Position numbers and translations under genes: made by a program. This document shows positions 31,897-39,623 of a DNA stretch of 44,342 nucleotides, piece after piece. Location: NCBI GenBank assembly GCA_007136405.1, contig SLHA01000017.1:1-44342 (forward strand). Direction: 5' to 3'. The stretch is from Candidatus Latescibacterota bacterium (GTDB taxonomy: Bacteria > Latescibacterota > UBA2968 > UBA8231). The notes under the pieces are model-generated. The model did no database searches, was not told the origin of the DNA, and was given only the letters and a program-made list of their open reading frames with translations. Position 1 is the stretch's first letter. Every line of letters begins with the position of its first letter.

Positions 31897-32790
31897 TCAC
31901 CGCACAGTATGCAGGGCCAGCAGCCAGGCTCCCGCAAGCAGCAGCAGCGCGGTCATCCCGAACCATTTCTGCAAGACCTGTAAGGACGGCAGGTGACGGC
32001 GTTGCGTGTGCAGTATCCCTCCTCCGGCCATACCGCTGATCAGCCCCAGGACGTGGGCCATCACATCCGTCCGCGGCCCGGCCGTCCCCAGGAAGCCCAG
32101 AAACACCAGACCGATGATGATGGGTGTCCACCGTTGTAGAAGCCACCCTCGGCCCGCATGGTGATGCCACTGTAATACCATCGTCATGGCGATGGCGGCA
32201 AAGACCGCCGTCGATGCGCCTACCGACGTGTGACCGGCCGGTTGAATCCAGGCGTTGAGGGCGTTACCCACCGCACCGGCCAGCAGTATCGACAGCCATG
32301 CCAGCCCCCGGCCCAACTCCTGCGTGAGCAGCAGGCCGAAGAGAGTGCCGAACAGCAGGTTGCCAAACAGATGCGGTCCATCTGCGTGAAGAGTCAGTGC
32401 AGTCGCCGTGCGCCACCATTGACCCTGGACGATCAGCCCTGCCTGGAGTTTTCCAGCCTCCAGCCAGTCCGCGCCGAACGCGCCGGTCTGTTGGCAGAGG
32501 AAGACGCCCAGCAGTACCAGCCAATAACCGGCCCCGTCACGCAGATCCGCGCTGATGGCGGGCATTGGAGGCTCGGGTGGCGGCCATGCCTGACGCTCGG
32601 CAACATACTCGGTCAGCTCCAGGTACGCCTGGTCAGCCTGGGTTGCGGGAACCAGAAGCTCATATTCACTTCCGTCCGGACGCAAGCAGTGGTCGATACC
32701 CAGAGCCGTCAGGACAAAGGCCAGTTCCTGCATTTCAGCCCGACTTTTGTCCCGGTGCACGCATAGCCAATCAGACGGGTTGGTGCTCAA
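31897..32790 (-). CDS. Rhomboid family intramembrane serine protease
   Basis: This is a 297-residue protein with an N-terminal cytoplasmic domain (1-85, ferredoxin-like; SRAEMQELAFVLTALGIDHC) and six membrane segments. Catalytic Ser193 is in HTSVGASTAVFAAI and His246 in TDVMAHVLGLISG. The HxxxN motif of helix 2 is H140-LFG-N144 (DGPHLFGNLLFG). These are the residues needed for cleavage of membrane-spanning substrates. The soluble N-domain is shared by GlpG-type rhomboids. No RBS stronger than a weak purine run is seen at 32790. The substrate is unknown. Confidence 0.92.
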   Translation of the reverse strand: MSTNPSDWLCVHRDKSRAEMQELAFVLTALGIDHCLRPDGSEYELLVPATQADQAYLELTEYVAERQAWPPPEPPMPAISADLRDGAGYWLVLLGVFLCQQTGAFGADWLEAGKLQAGLIVQGQWWRTATALTLHADGPHLFGNLLFGTLFGLLLTQELGRGLAWLSILLAGAVGNALNAWIQPAGHTSVGASTAVFAAIAMTMVLQWHHHAGRGWLLQRWTPIIIGLVFLGFLGTAGPRTDVMAHVLGLISGMAGGGILHTQRRHLPSLQVLQKWFGMTALLLLAGAWLLALHTVR

Positions 32791-32901
32791 AAGCCCTTGT
32801 CCTTGCTCGATCGCAATATCCTCGTGGACGCCAGCGCAGGTTGCCGGAATCCGCAGATGCCGCTAGCTTGATGCGGGACCGGCAAGATGTCGGGCGGAGA
32901 T

Positions 32902-33000
32902 GGTCTCCGTCCATCGATCCGGGTTACACTTCCAGGCGACCGGCGTCCGCACGACCGCGACGATGGTGCTGTGGACGGTCTCCGTTCATCGGTGCGGGTT
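32902..33000. repeat. Pair of 24-bp direct repeats
   Basis: 32902-32925 and 32977-33000 agree at 21 of 24 positions (GGTCTCCGTYCATCGR core, then TSCGGGTT), 75 bases apart. They lie upstream of the lipoprotein gene at 33032 and of the divergent rhomboid gene. They may be regulator sites or decayed duplication. Confidence 0.5.
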
Positions 33001-33031
33001 CTCCCGCTAGCAGACCCTGTCCGTATAAGCT

Positions 33032-33787
33032 ATGAACTGGATTCATCTCGTACTGGCCATCCTGTTGTTCTCCAGCTGTGATACCCGCCGCAATCAGCAG
33101 GAGAGCGCTGTCAAGGGCATTCACTGGGACGCCGCAGAAGGCCTGTTGTCTGTCTACCGCGATCGCCAGGCCACGACCCTGCGCTTCGTCCGTATAGAGC
33201 CCGGCAGCTTTCGTATGGGAGGAGAGGCCTGTCCAGGCAACATCCTGCAGCAGGAAGGGCCGCGCAAGGTCAGGATCAGAAACGCCTTCTGGCTGGCCGC
33301 TACGGAAACCACGCGGCGGCAGTGGCACGCCATTTCCGGAGAACCGCTCACCGACCGGCCGGACGAACCCATCACCCGCGTGTCCTGGGCTGACGTGCAG
33401 AAGTTCATCCAGCAACTCAATCAGGAGACCGGCGCCGGCTTCCGCCTGCCTACCGAAGCCGAGTGGGAATACGCCTGCCGGGCCGGCTCCGCTACACCCT
33501 GGCCCTGGGATGGTGATCGCCGCCAGGTATCCCAGCACGGTTGGTACGCAGGCAATGCGGGTGCGCGCCTCCATCCGGTGGCCCGCAAAAAACCCAATCC
33601 CTGGGGACTGTACGACATGCACGGTAACGCGGCAGAATGGACCCAGGACGCTTCCGGATCCGCCAATCGCGTATTGCGCGGTGGAACCGTGCTGTCCTCG
33701 GCCGCCGGAACGGCCTGTACCTGCAGATATCATTATCCTGCGGCTGACGGCTACCAGTACGCCGGCTTTCGCCTGGCGGTCGATTGA
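33032..33787 (+). CDS. FGE-sulfatase domain (SUMF1-like) lipoprotein
   Basis: This is a 251-residue protein with a signal sequence ending FSSC16, an approximate lipobox. The domain is the formylglycine-generating-enzyme fold: FVRIEPGSFRMGGEACPGNI, then WLAATETTRRQWHAISGE and TRVSWADVQKFIQQLNQETG. The conserved GFRLPTEAEWEYACRAG, NPWGLYDMHGNAAEWTQD and VLRGGTVLSSAAGTAC..RY..GFRL blocks follow. The two copper-binding active-site cysteines of true FGE enzymes cannot be recognised with their spacing, so it is more likely a non-catalytic sugar- or ligand-binding member than the activator of the sulfatase. No ribosome-binding site of note precedes the ATG. Confidence 0.85.
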   Translation: MNWIHLVLAILLFSSCDTRRNQQESAVKGIHWDAAEGLLSVYRDRQATTLRFVRIEPGSFRMGGEACPGNILQQEGPRKVRIRNAFWLAATETTRRQWHAISGEPLTDRPDEPITRVSWADVQKFIQQLNQETGAGFRLPTEAEWEYACRAGSATPWPWDGDRRQVSQHGWYAGNAGARLHPVARKKPNPWGLYDMHGNAAEWTQDASGSANRVLRGGTVLSSAAGTACTCRYHYPAADGYQYAGFRLAVD

Positions 33788-34416
33788 TTGCTCGTTCGCG
33801 TGTTCCGGCGCGACACCGCATCCGCGCTCCGGAACCGATACCACACTACAGCTACGTGTGCGCCGCAGGCTGCAGAAGCGCCCGTCGGCGAAACCAGGAA
33901 CAGCGTGGTTAAGGTGTTGCACCAGCCCTTCGTGGCCGCCCCTGGTGGCTGCCGCCGGTTACGGCAGCACCGGGTGGCCGCACCGGTTCAAGGCCGCGAC
34001 CGGTAGCCGCGCTTGGTGGCCACACCCGGTGGTAGCACGCGGTGGCTGTCGCCGATGGCCACAACCTGGTGGCCGCACCGGGTTAAGGCCGCGACCGGCA
34101 AAGCCCGGTCCTGGTCACCGTAAACGTACGGAAGGTGCGAAACAGGAAGCAACCTGAGTGTTGGGAGGTGGCTTGCCGGGTTGAAGTCGATCTTCGATTC
34201 ACCAGGCCGCGGTGCCAGGCCGATCAACGGGCGGGCGCGATGTAATGACATCGAAACCGGGACACATGGCCAGCAGGAAATAGTCATTGGCCATGGTGCC
34301 CCGGGCACGAAGCCGGTATACAGGCCCGGCATAAGAAAGCCCGGGCAAGCCGTGCGCGTACGGGCCCCACCCCTGTATTGATACGCACGAACCTGCCCGG
34401 GTTGAATCACCGGTGA
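33788..34416. repeat. Noncoding region with GGTGGCCGCACCGG repeats
   Basis: No gene is seen in this 630-base stretch. GGTGGCC/GGTGGCTG words recur, often followed by CACCGG or ACCGGT. The longest copy pair is 33973-34003 and 34068-34098, which agree at 29 of 31 bases. Related words occur near 33945, 34015, 34033 and 34040. The arrangement resembles an imperfect dispersed-repeat cluster in an intergenic space. The bases around 34100-34416 hold no recognisable feature. Confidence 0.6.
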
Positions 34417-34468
34417 CCCTGTTGCCAGGGAACCCTGTCAGGGAAATCAGCCTGGTTTGGCACCAGGC
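34417..34468. repeat. Three adjacent hairpins
   Basis: CCCTG/CAGGG (34417-34421 and 34426-34430), CCCTG/CAGGG (34433-34437 and 34439-34443) and GCCTGGT/ACCAGGC (34450-34456 and 34462-34468) are perfect inverted repeats in tandem. The first two share a nested palindrome centred on the AA at 34431-34432. They lie 130-180 bases upstream of the HTH/TPR gene. Terminator or leader structure are both possible; no T-run follows directly. Confidence 0.5.
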
Positions 34469-34537
34469 CGCCTGGTTTTGCCCCAGACTGTGTACATTGG
34501 TAAAATAACGGGCCGGGATTGCGGAAGTCCAGAGTGC

Positions 34538-34584
34538 TTTTTCACGTTTTTTCACGGTATCACGTTTTTTCACGTCTTCTCACG
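34538..34584 (+). promoter_or_regulatory. Phased TCACG array in front of the HTH/TPR gene
   Basis: TCACG occurs five times, at 34542, 34552, 34560, 34570 and 34580 (start positions), spaced 10, 8, 10 and 10 bases. Three copies carry a T run directly before them (TTTTTTCACG). The last ends 13 bases before the ATG at 34598. Helical spacing puts the sites on one face of DNA, as in cooperative operator arrays. At the RNA level the U-rich repeats overlap the leader and could affect initiation. Confidence 0.6.
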
Positions 34585-34597
34585 CCCACAGGCGCCT

Positions 34598-36661
34598 ATG
34601 GCCAGCCAGCGCACCACGCATATCATCTGCCAGCATCTCAGGCAGCTGTGGAATGATGGCCCTGGCCTCACGCTCGAGTATACCGAACGATGGACCGCGC
34701 GTCAGGGGCAACGCCTCAGCCGCCAGTCCATCAGTCGAGCCCTGAATGGCCGGGTCACGCGCATGCGGGATGCCACGGCCGCGCAACTGGCCAAGTTCAT
34801 CGAATGCCACACGCGCGGGGTGATATCCAGCGAATTTCTTCTGGGCGGTGGCAATGATTGGCTGAATGCCGGTAATGGCGCCATTACCGGCATTGACGTA
34901 AGACCACCCACTCGACACCAACCTGGCGCGGGAAACAGCCGCCAGACGCCAGCGTCCAAACCTGCCGAGACCTGGCAGATGTCCATACAGACCCATCTGG
35001 AGTCGCTGTGGCAGGCCCGTGGCACTTCGCCCTGTAATCCGGACCTGTTGCTCTTTCTGTACCAGCATCTGGGCGACGAACACCTGTGGGGCGCCCAGGA
35101 GTACGCCATCGCCGGAGCATATTACGAAACGGCTTTGACATACACGCGCTCCGCCCGGCCCCGTTCGCTGTTGCTGTGCCGTATCGCTCTGGTCAACCAT
35201 TTTACCGGACACCCCAGCCAGCCCCATCTGGACAAGGCTGTTTCCCTGGCCCCGGATGATCCGGAGGTAACCGCCTGGGACAGCGGCGTACGCGCCCTGG
35301 TGTCATACGTACAGGATCAGGACTTTGACCAGACCATCCAGCTGGCTGAACGAGCACTCAAGGAACCCGCGCTGATCAGGGAACTGCACTTCCTGGTGCT
35401 GCGCATGCTGTTGAAGGCCTTGGGGAAGACCCGGCGCGTAACGGCTCTCGACCGGCAGGCGGATATGCTGCTCGGATCGGTATCCGCGCCGGCGGACCTG
35501 GCCACCGCACATGAGATGCTTGGTACCGCCTATGCCGCGGCGGGCTGTGTGCACAAGGCCCTGTCGCACATCAGGTCCGGGCTGGAACTGTACTCCACGC
35601 TCGAAAACCAGGAATCCGACCAGGCCCACCTGCATATGTTTGCCGGTTCCGTGTACCTGAACCTTGGCGATGTATACCCGGCCCGGGAACACCTGAAGCA
35701 ATGCTTGTTGCAGGATGAGGAGTACACCATTCACACTCTTGGTCTGCTCTGCAAGAGCTGGATTCACGATCACCTGCCGCAGGGGCAGCACTGGGCCCGC
35801 CGTCTGGTGGAGAGTCTGGTGCGCACCATCGTGGCAGCCGGAGCATATTACGTTCCCGATGCCGAGTATATGAACACTCAACAAAGGCTTTGGAGGTGTT
35901 TTACCCGCTTGGGAGCCGCAGAACGCATTCTACACCATTACGGTCTGAGTAGCCACCTGCATCGTCCCCTGGAAGCGGCAGCCAACGCCTCCGAAGCGCT
36001 CCGAGGCCTGGTCTGGTTCGCCGGGGCGCCGCAGGAAAGGGCCGTTCTCCGTGATACCCTGCCCTTTGACGACTGGACCTGGCATGCCGGAGGACCTCGA
36101 GCACGATTCGAGATCGACGCTGGCCGCATCACCATCCATGCCGCCACGTACCGGGGCATAGTCCGCATGAACATGCCCCGTATGACATGCGTCACAGGTA
36201 GTCGTTTTGCCATGCAGGCCCGCATACACGGCGCCGGTCAGATGGTCCGAGACACGCTTAGATGCCGGCAGCACGCCCACGCCGGGGTCGCTGATGGAAC
36301 TGCGCTCGGTGGCGGCGGGATCCTCATGACGCTGGGCGAGCGTACCGCCATCCGCATATCAGCCCATGTGCTGGAACCGGGCGAGGTCGTGTGCGAAATG
36401 CGCCAGCATGGACAGCCGCGCCCGCTGGGGCGTGGATTTTTCGGCGAGGAGCCGCTGTTTCTGCGCATGGAAGGCCATGGCGACCGGGTACAACTGCTGG
36501 CCGGCTTGAGTGCAGCTTCCCTGTCGGTGCTTGGAACAGCCAAGGTAGAGCTGTCCGACAATACCACTACGGGTATATTTGCTGAAGCCTCCATGGACCT
36601 GCAAGCGATCACGGCTGAAGCGGAGACGGTCTTCGATCAGGTGCGGGTGGAGATCGGCTGA
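34598..36661 (+). CDS. Putative regulator with HTH-like N-terminus and TPR repeats
   Basis: This is a 687-residue protein; the ATG at 34598 is chosen because the preceding frame is the TCACG repeat array. An HTH-like segment is at 40-69 (LSRQSISRALNGRVTRMRDA), resembling XRE-type recognition helices. A linker (about 90-130) rich in Pro and Gln follows. Residues 140-440 contain helix pairs of TPR type (LFLYQHLGDEHLWGAQEYAI and ALTYTRSARP; ATAHEMLGTAYAAAGCVHKA; AHLHMFAGSVYLNLGDVYPA). The C-terminal 200 residues are beta-rich (ARFEIDAGRITIHAATYRGI), like LamG-type sensor domains. The combination suggests a sensor or regulator, perhaps of the sugar genes that follow. No membrane segment is seen. 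Its ribosome-binding site is weak. Confidence 0.6.
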   Translation: MASQRTTHIICQHLRQLWNDGPGLTLEYTERWTARQGQRLSRQSISRALNGRVTRMRDATAAQLAKFIECHTRGVISSEFLLGGGNDWLNAGNGAITGIDVRPPTRHQPGAGNSRQTPASKPAETWQMSIQTHLESLWQARGTSPCNPDLLLFLYQHLGDEHLWGAQEYAIAGAYYETALTYTRSARPRSLLLCRIALVNHFTGHPSQPHLDKAVSLAPDDPEVTAWDSGVRALVSYVQDQDFDQTIQLAERALKEPALIRELHFLVLRMLLKALGKTRRVTALDRQADMLLGSVSAPADLATAHEMLGTAYAAAGCVHKALSHIRSGLELYSTLENQESDQAHLHMFAGSVYLNLGDVYPAREHLKQCLLQDEEYTIHTLGLLCKSWIHDHLPQGQHWARRLVESLVRTIVAAGAYYVPDAEYMNTQQRLWRCFTRLGAAERILHHYGLSSHLHRPLEAAANASEALRGLVWFAGAPQERAVLRDTLPFDDWTWHAGGPRARFEIDAGRITIHAATYRGIVRMNMPRMTCVTGSRFAMQARIHGAGQMVRDTLRCRQHAHAGVADGTALGGGGILMTLGERTAIRISAHVLEPGEVVCEMRQHGQPRPLGRGFFGEEPLFLRMEGHGDRVQLLAGLSAASLSVLGTAKVELSDNTTTGIFAEASMDLQAITAEAETVFDQVRVEIG

Positions 36662-36744
36662 TCAATGATCAATATCCAGGTCAGGCATCCCTCCCACCGC
36701 GTTACGACTGCCCGTGGACGCCTGCCTGATGTTTGAACTCTGCC

Positions 36745-36775
36745 TTTATCTCGATAAACAGGGCGGTATCCGCCC
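36745..36775 (+). promoter_or_regulatory. Two adjacent palindromes before the isomerase gene
   Basis: TTTATC-TC-GATAAA (36745-36758) and GGGCGG-TAT-CCGCCC (36761-36775) are perfect inverted repeats side by side. The second ends 5 bases before the GGAG (36781-36784) of the isomerase-like gene. They could be an operator and a hairpin that masks the ribosome-binding site. Confidence 0.55.
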
Positions 36776-36790
36776 AGTCCGGAGTATCTC

Positions 36791-38254
36791 ATGCGCATTC
36801 CACGTCGCAAGCCTCTCACCGCGCGTATCGGCGTGGTCGCCGTGGGGCATCATACCTACTGGCAGCAGTTTCCCGGCCTGCTGGAAGAACTGATGGCCAA
36901 GGTGACCGTACTGGAGCGTAAACTGCAACCGCATCAGGTCACCGTTCTGAGCTTCGGCATGCTGGACCGGGCCCAGGTGTCGTACGAAACCGTTCCGCGC
37001 ATCCGGGCCGCCGACCTGGACCTGCTCCTCGTCGACATGGTGACCTACGCGACATCGTCCACCTTCGGCGTTCTCCTGCGCGAACTGAACCTGCCAGTCG
37101 TGCTCGTAGCGCTACAACCGCTGAGTGCCATGGACTACGCGCGGGGCTCGACGTACATGCAGTTGTGCAACGACGATCTGTGCTCCGTGCCGGAGTTCAC
37201 GGGAGTGGCGCTGCGCCTGGGCAAGCGCATTCCGGACCTGGTGCTCGGGGTACTGGAGGGAGATCCGGCGGCAGATGCCGAATTGGGACGCTGGTGCCGC
37301 ATTGCCCATGTGCTCCATGACCTCAGGCGCGCCCGCCTGGGGCACATGGGGCACGTGCTGGAATCCATGCTGGATATGCACACGGATCCTACGGGCCTCA
37401 CCCGGACTTTTGGCGCCCACGTGGTGCAGTGCGAAGCGGAAGAGCTGCTGGCGCACTATCGCACCGCCGCGACCTCTGACATCGACGCCAAACGACAACA
37501 GATCCTCTCTTTTTTCACCACTCCGGAGCCGGGTTCGGATCCCATCGCCGTCCGGCTCACCGATCAGGACCTGGAGACCGCCGCCCGCGTGGCTGTGGCC
37601 CTGGAGGCTTTCGTCGACGACCGGGACCTCGATGGACTGGCCTATTACTACGAGGGCGAGGCGGGATCCGAACTGCGGACCGTGGTCAGCAATCTGATCG
37701 TGGGGAACTCGCTGCTGTGTGCCGCCGGTTTTCCGATGTGCGGTGAATTCGACATCAAAACCTGTGTAGCCATGCTCATCATGGATCGCCTTGAGATCGG
37801 CGGCAGTTTTGCCGAGTTTCATCCGGTGGATTTCGAGCGTGATTCCGTGCTGGTGGGTCATGACGGCCCGCACCACATCAATATCGCCGCGGACCAGCCG
37901 GTGCTGCGCAGCCTGAAACAATACCACGGCAAACCCGGTGCCGGCGCCAGCGTAGAGTTCCGGATCAAGGAGGGTCCGATCACCATGCTCAGTATCGGCG
38001 TCAATGAACACGGGCAGTTCCGCTTCGTGGTCGCCGAGGGCGAGTCCATCCGCGGTCCCATTCCCCCGACGGGCAACACCAATACGCACGTCCGCTTCCG
38101 GCCGGATGTGCGCACGTTCCTTCAGCGCTGGGTAGCCGCGGGGCCCACGCATCATTTCGCCCTGGGGATCGGCCACCATGCGGATACGCTTGCCCGGATT
38201 GGATCGCTGCTGGACGTGGAAACATTGGTGATCGCCCGGGACTCCCAAGACTGA
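36791..38254 (+). CDS. L-arabinose/L-fucose isomerase family protein
   Basis: This is a 487-residue protein; the ATG has GGAG 6 bases upstream. It follows the L-arabinose isomerase layout: an N-terminal sugar-binding Rossmann-like domain (ARIGVVAVGHHTYWQQFPGL, DLDLLLVDMVTYATSSTF), then the metal site. Candidate Mn-binding residues match AraA: E319 in CGEFDIKTCVAML, E342 in FAEFHPVDF, H357 in VLVGHDGPHH and H454 in AAGPTHHFALG. C-terminal TGNTNTHVRF completes the family fold. It may interconvert an aldose and ketose, perhaps a sugar other than arabinose because the SCC-type residues differ. It is followed by an SDR dehydrogenase 92 bases downstream, suggesting a short sugar pathway. Confidence 0.85.
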   Translation: MRIPRRKPLTARIGVVAVGHHTYWQQFPGLLEELMAKVTVLERKLQPHQVTVLSFGMLDRAQVSYETVPRIRAADLDLLLVDMVTYATSSTFGVLLRELNLPVVLVALQPLSAMDYARGSTYMQLCNDDLCSVPEFTGVALRLGKRIPDLVLGVLEGDPAADAELGRWCRIAHVLHDLRRARLGHMGHVLESMLDMHTDPTGLTRTFGAHVVQCEAEELLAHYRTAATSDIDAKRQQILSFFTTPEPGSDPIAVRLTDQDLETAARVAVALEAFVDDRDLDGLAYYYEGEAGSELRTVVSNLIVGNSLLCAAGFPMCGEFDIKTCVAMLIMDRLEIGGSFAEFHPVDFERDSVLVGHDGPHHINIAADQPVLRSLKQYHGKPGAGASVEFRIKEGPITMLSIGVNEHGQFRFVVAEGESIRGPIPPTGNTNTHVRFRPDVRTFLQRWVAAGPTHHFALGIGHHADTLARIGSLLDVETLVIARDSQD

Positions 38255-38345
38255 TGGATGGGTACATTTCTTGTGGGTAAGAGCGCGTTGGCGCCGTCGA
38301 CACGGGGATCTGCCTGTGTAACGGTATAACCACAGGAGGAATCGA

Positions 38346-39137
38346 ATGAGCCGCTTCAGGGAGCAGGTCGTCATCGTCACCGGTGCCGGCTCCGGTATCG
38401 GTCAGGCCACCGCCACCGCGTTTGCCGCAGAAGGCGGCGCCGTGATCATCGCGGACATCGACGCTGCCAGAGCGAATGCCGTCGCAGGTGACATCCGCGC
38501 CGATGGCGGTAGGGCAGAAGCCGTCCACGTAGATGTGGCCAACAGCGACAGCGTTACCGCCATGACAGAGCGAGCCGTAGCCACCTTCGGGCCGGTGGAT
38601 GTGCTGGTCAACAACGCCGCGACAGCCGACGGCAACGACATCCTGCACGTGGACGAACAACAGTGGGATCGCAACCAGCAGATCGTCCTGAAAAGCGTGT
38701 ACCTTTGCTGTCGCCAGGTGCTGCCGTCGATGCTCGAACGCGGTCGCGGCGCCATCGTCAACGTAGCTTCGGTCAACGCCTTGGGCGCGTATTCCGTGAT
38801 GCCGTACAGTGCCGCCAAGGCGGGGGTCGTCAACCTGACGCAGAACATGGCTGCCCGGTACAGTCGCCACGGGGTCCGCATCAACGCGGTGTGTCCGGGC
38901 ACGGTGCGAACGCCCATCTTCGATCCTCTCCTTGAACGGGATCCGAAGCTCTTCGAGAACGTGGCGCAGCTGTATCCCGCCGGCCGCATCGGAGAGCCGG
39001 CCGACATCGCCGGACCGATATTGTTCCTGGCCTCCGCGGACGCGGCCTGGATTACCGGGCACGCTCTTGTGGTCGACGGGGGCCTGAGTTGCGGCAACCT
39101 GCCCTTTATCGAAGCAGCCAGTGCGGCGATGGACTGA
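38346..39137 (+). CDS. SDR family oxidoreductase
   Basis: This is a 263-residue classical short-chain dehydrogenase/reductase with the strong start CAGGAGGAATCGATG. The cofactor motif TGAGSGIG is at 12-19 (VTGAGSGIGQATA). Asp37 in IIADID after strand 2 favours NAD. The structural motif VNNAATADG is at 88-96. The catalytic set is S142, Y154 and K158 in ASVNALGAYSVMPYSAAK. The PG motif (NAVCPGTVRTPIFDP) and GHALVVDGGLS end follow. It probably acts on a sugar alcohol, sugar or acid in the same pathway as the preceding isomerase-like gene. Confidence 0.93.
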   Translation: MSRFREQVVIVTGAGSGIGQATATAFAAEGGAVIIADIDAARANAVAGDIRADGGRAEAVHVDVANSDSVTAMTERAVATFGPVDVLVNNAATADGNDILHVDEQQWDRNQQIVLKSVYLCCRQVLPSMLERGRGAIVNVASVNALGAYSVMPYSAAKAGVVNLTQNMAARYSRHGVRINAVCPGTVRTPIFDPLLERDPKLFENVAQLYPAGRIGEPADIAGPILFLASADAAWITGHALVVDGGLSCGNLPFIEAASAAMD

Positions 39138-39195
39138 AGCGCTGATGCGGCATATGCCGGTACATCCATGGTCCGCCAGGAAAGGGGGACAACGT

Positions 39196-39564
39196 ATGCA
39201 AAACGAAGAGCACGAAACCGATGCGTCCATCACAGAGGCCCGAAACAGCGCTGACAGAGGAAACACCAGGCGCTCGCAGGCGCCATACGAACGGTTTGTC
39301 GGCGCCGAGTTGATCCTGAGGGACGAGTTGGCCATAGACCGGACCGTCCTGGCCAACGAGCGGACGTTACTCGCCTATTTGCGGTCGGGGGTCGCTCTGA
39401 TGATCGCCGGTGCGTCGGTCATGCATTTTTCGGAGCATGGTTGGTACTGGCTGTCCGGCATCATCGCCATACCCGCGGGCGTCGTCACGTCTCTATTCGG
39501 TGTCTGGCGCTTTGTACGCATGAAGAGATCCATGGCGCACACCAGGCAGGCACAGGCGGATTAG
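39196..39564 (+). CDS. DUF202 (YidH-like) membrane protein
   Basis: This is a 122-residue protein; the ATG at 39196 follows AAAGGGGG by about 7-8 bases, while the longer frame from 39121 overlaps the SDR gene. DUF202 proteins are small membrane proteins of unknown role. The hallmark is RDELAIDRTVLANERTLLAY followed by LRSGVALMIAGASVMHF and a second helix near WYWLSGIIAIPAGVVTSLFG. The first 35 residues are hydrophilic. It follows the SDR gene by 58 bases. No related partner is present. Confidence 0.88.
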   Translation: MQNEEHETDASITEARNSADRGNTRRSQAPYERFVGAELILRDELAIDRTVLANERTLLAYLRSGVALMIAGASVMHFSEHGWYWLSGIIAIPAGVVTSLFGVWRFVRMKRSMAHTRQAQAD

Positions 39565-39565
39565 C

Positions 39566-39581
39566 GCGCTGAGACCAGCGC
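39566..39581. terminator. Short hairpin between convergent genes
   Basis: GCGCTG-AGAC-CAGCGC forms a perfect 6-bp GC-rich stem with a 4-base loop. It starts 2 bases after the DUF202 stop and lies 43 bases from the convergent TolC-like gene's stop. It may work as a bidirectional terminator, although no T-run follows in either direction. Confidence 0.35.
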
Positions 39582-39623
39582 TGCGGCACTGCAACTGGCG
39601 GATAGCAGGGGGTCACCTGGGGC

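Noticed and set aside
33032-33787. Reading the FGE-fold lipoprotein as the sulfatase activator
   Set aside because: It carries a lipoprotein-like signal, lies in a different transcription unit, and lacks recognisable active-site cysteines.
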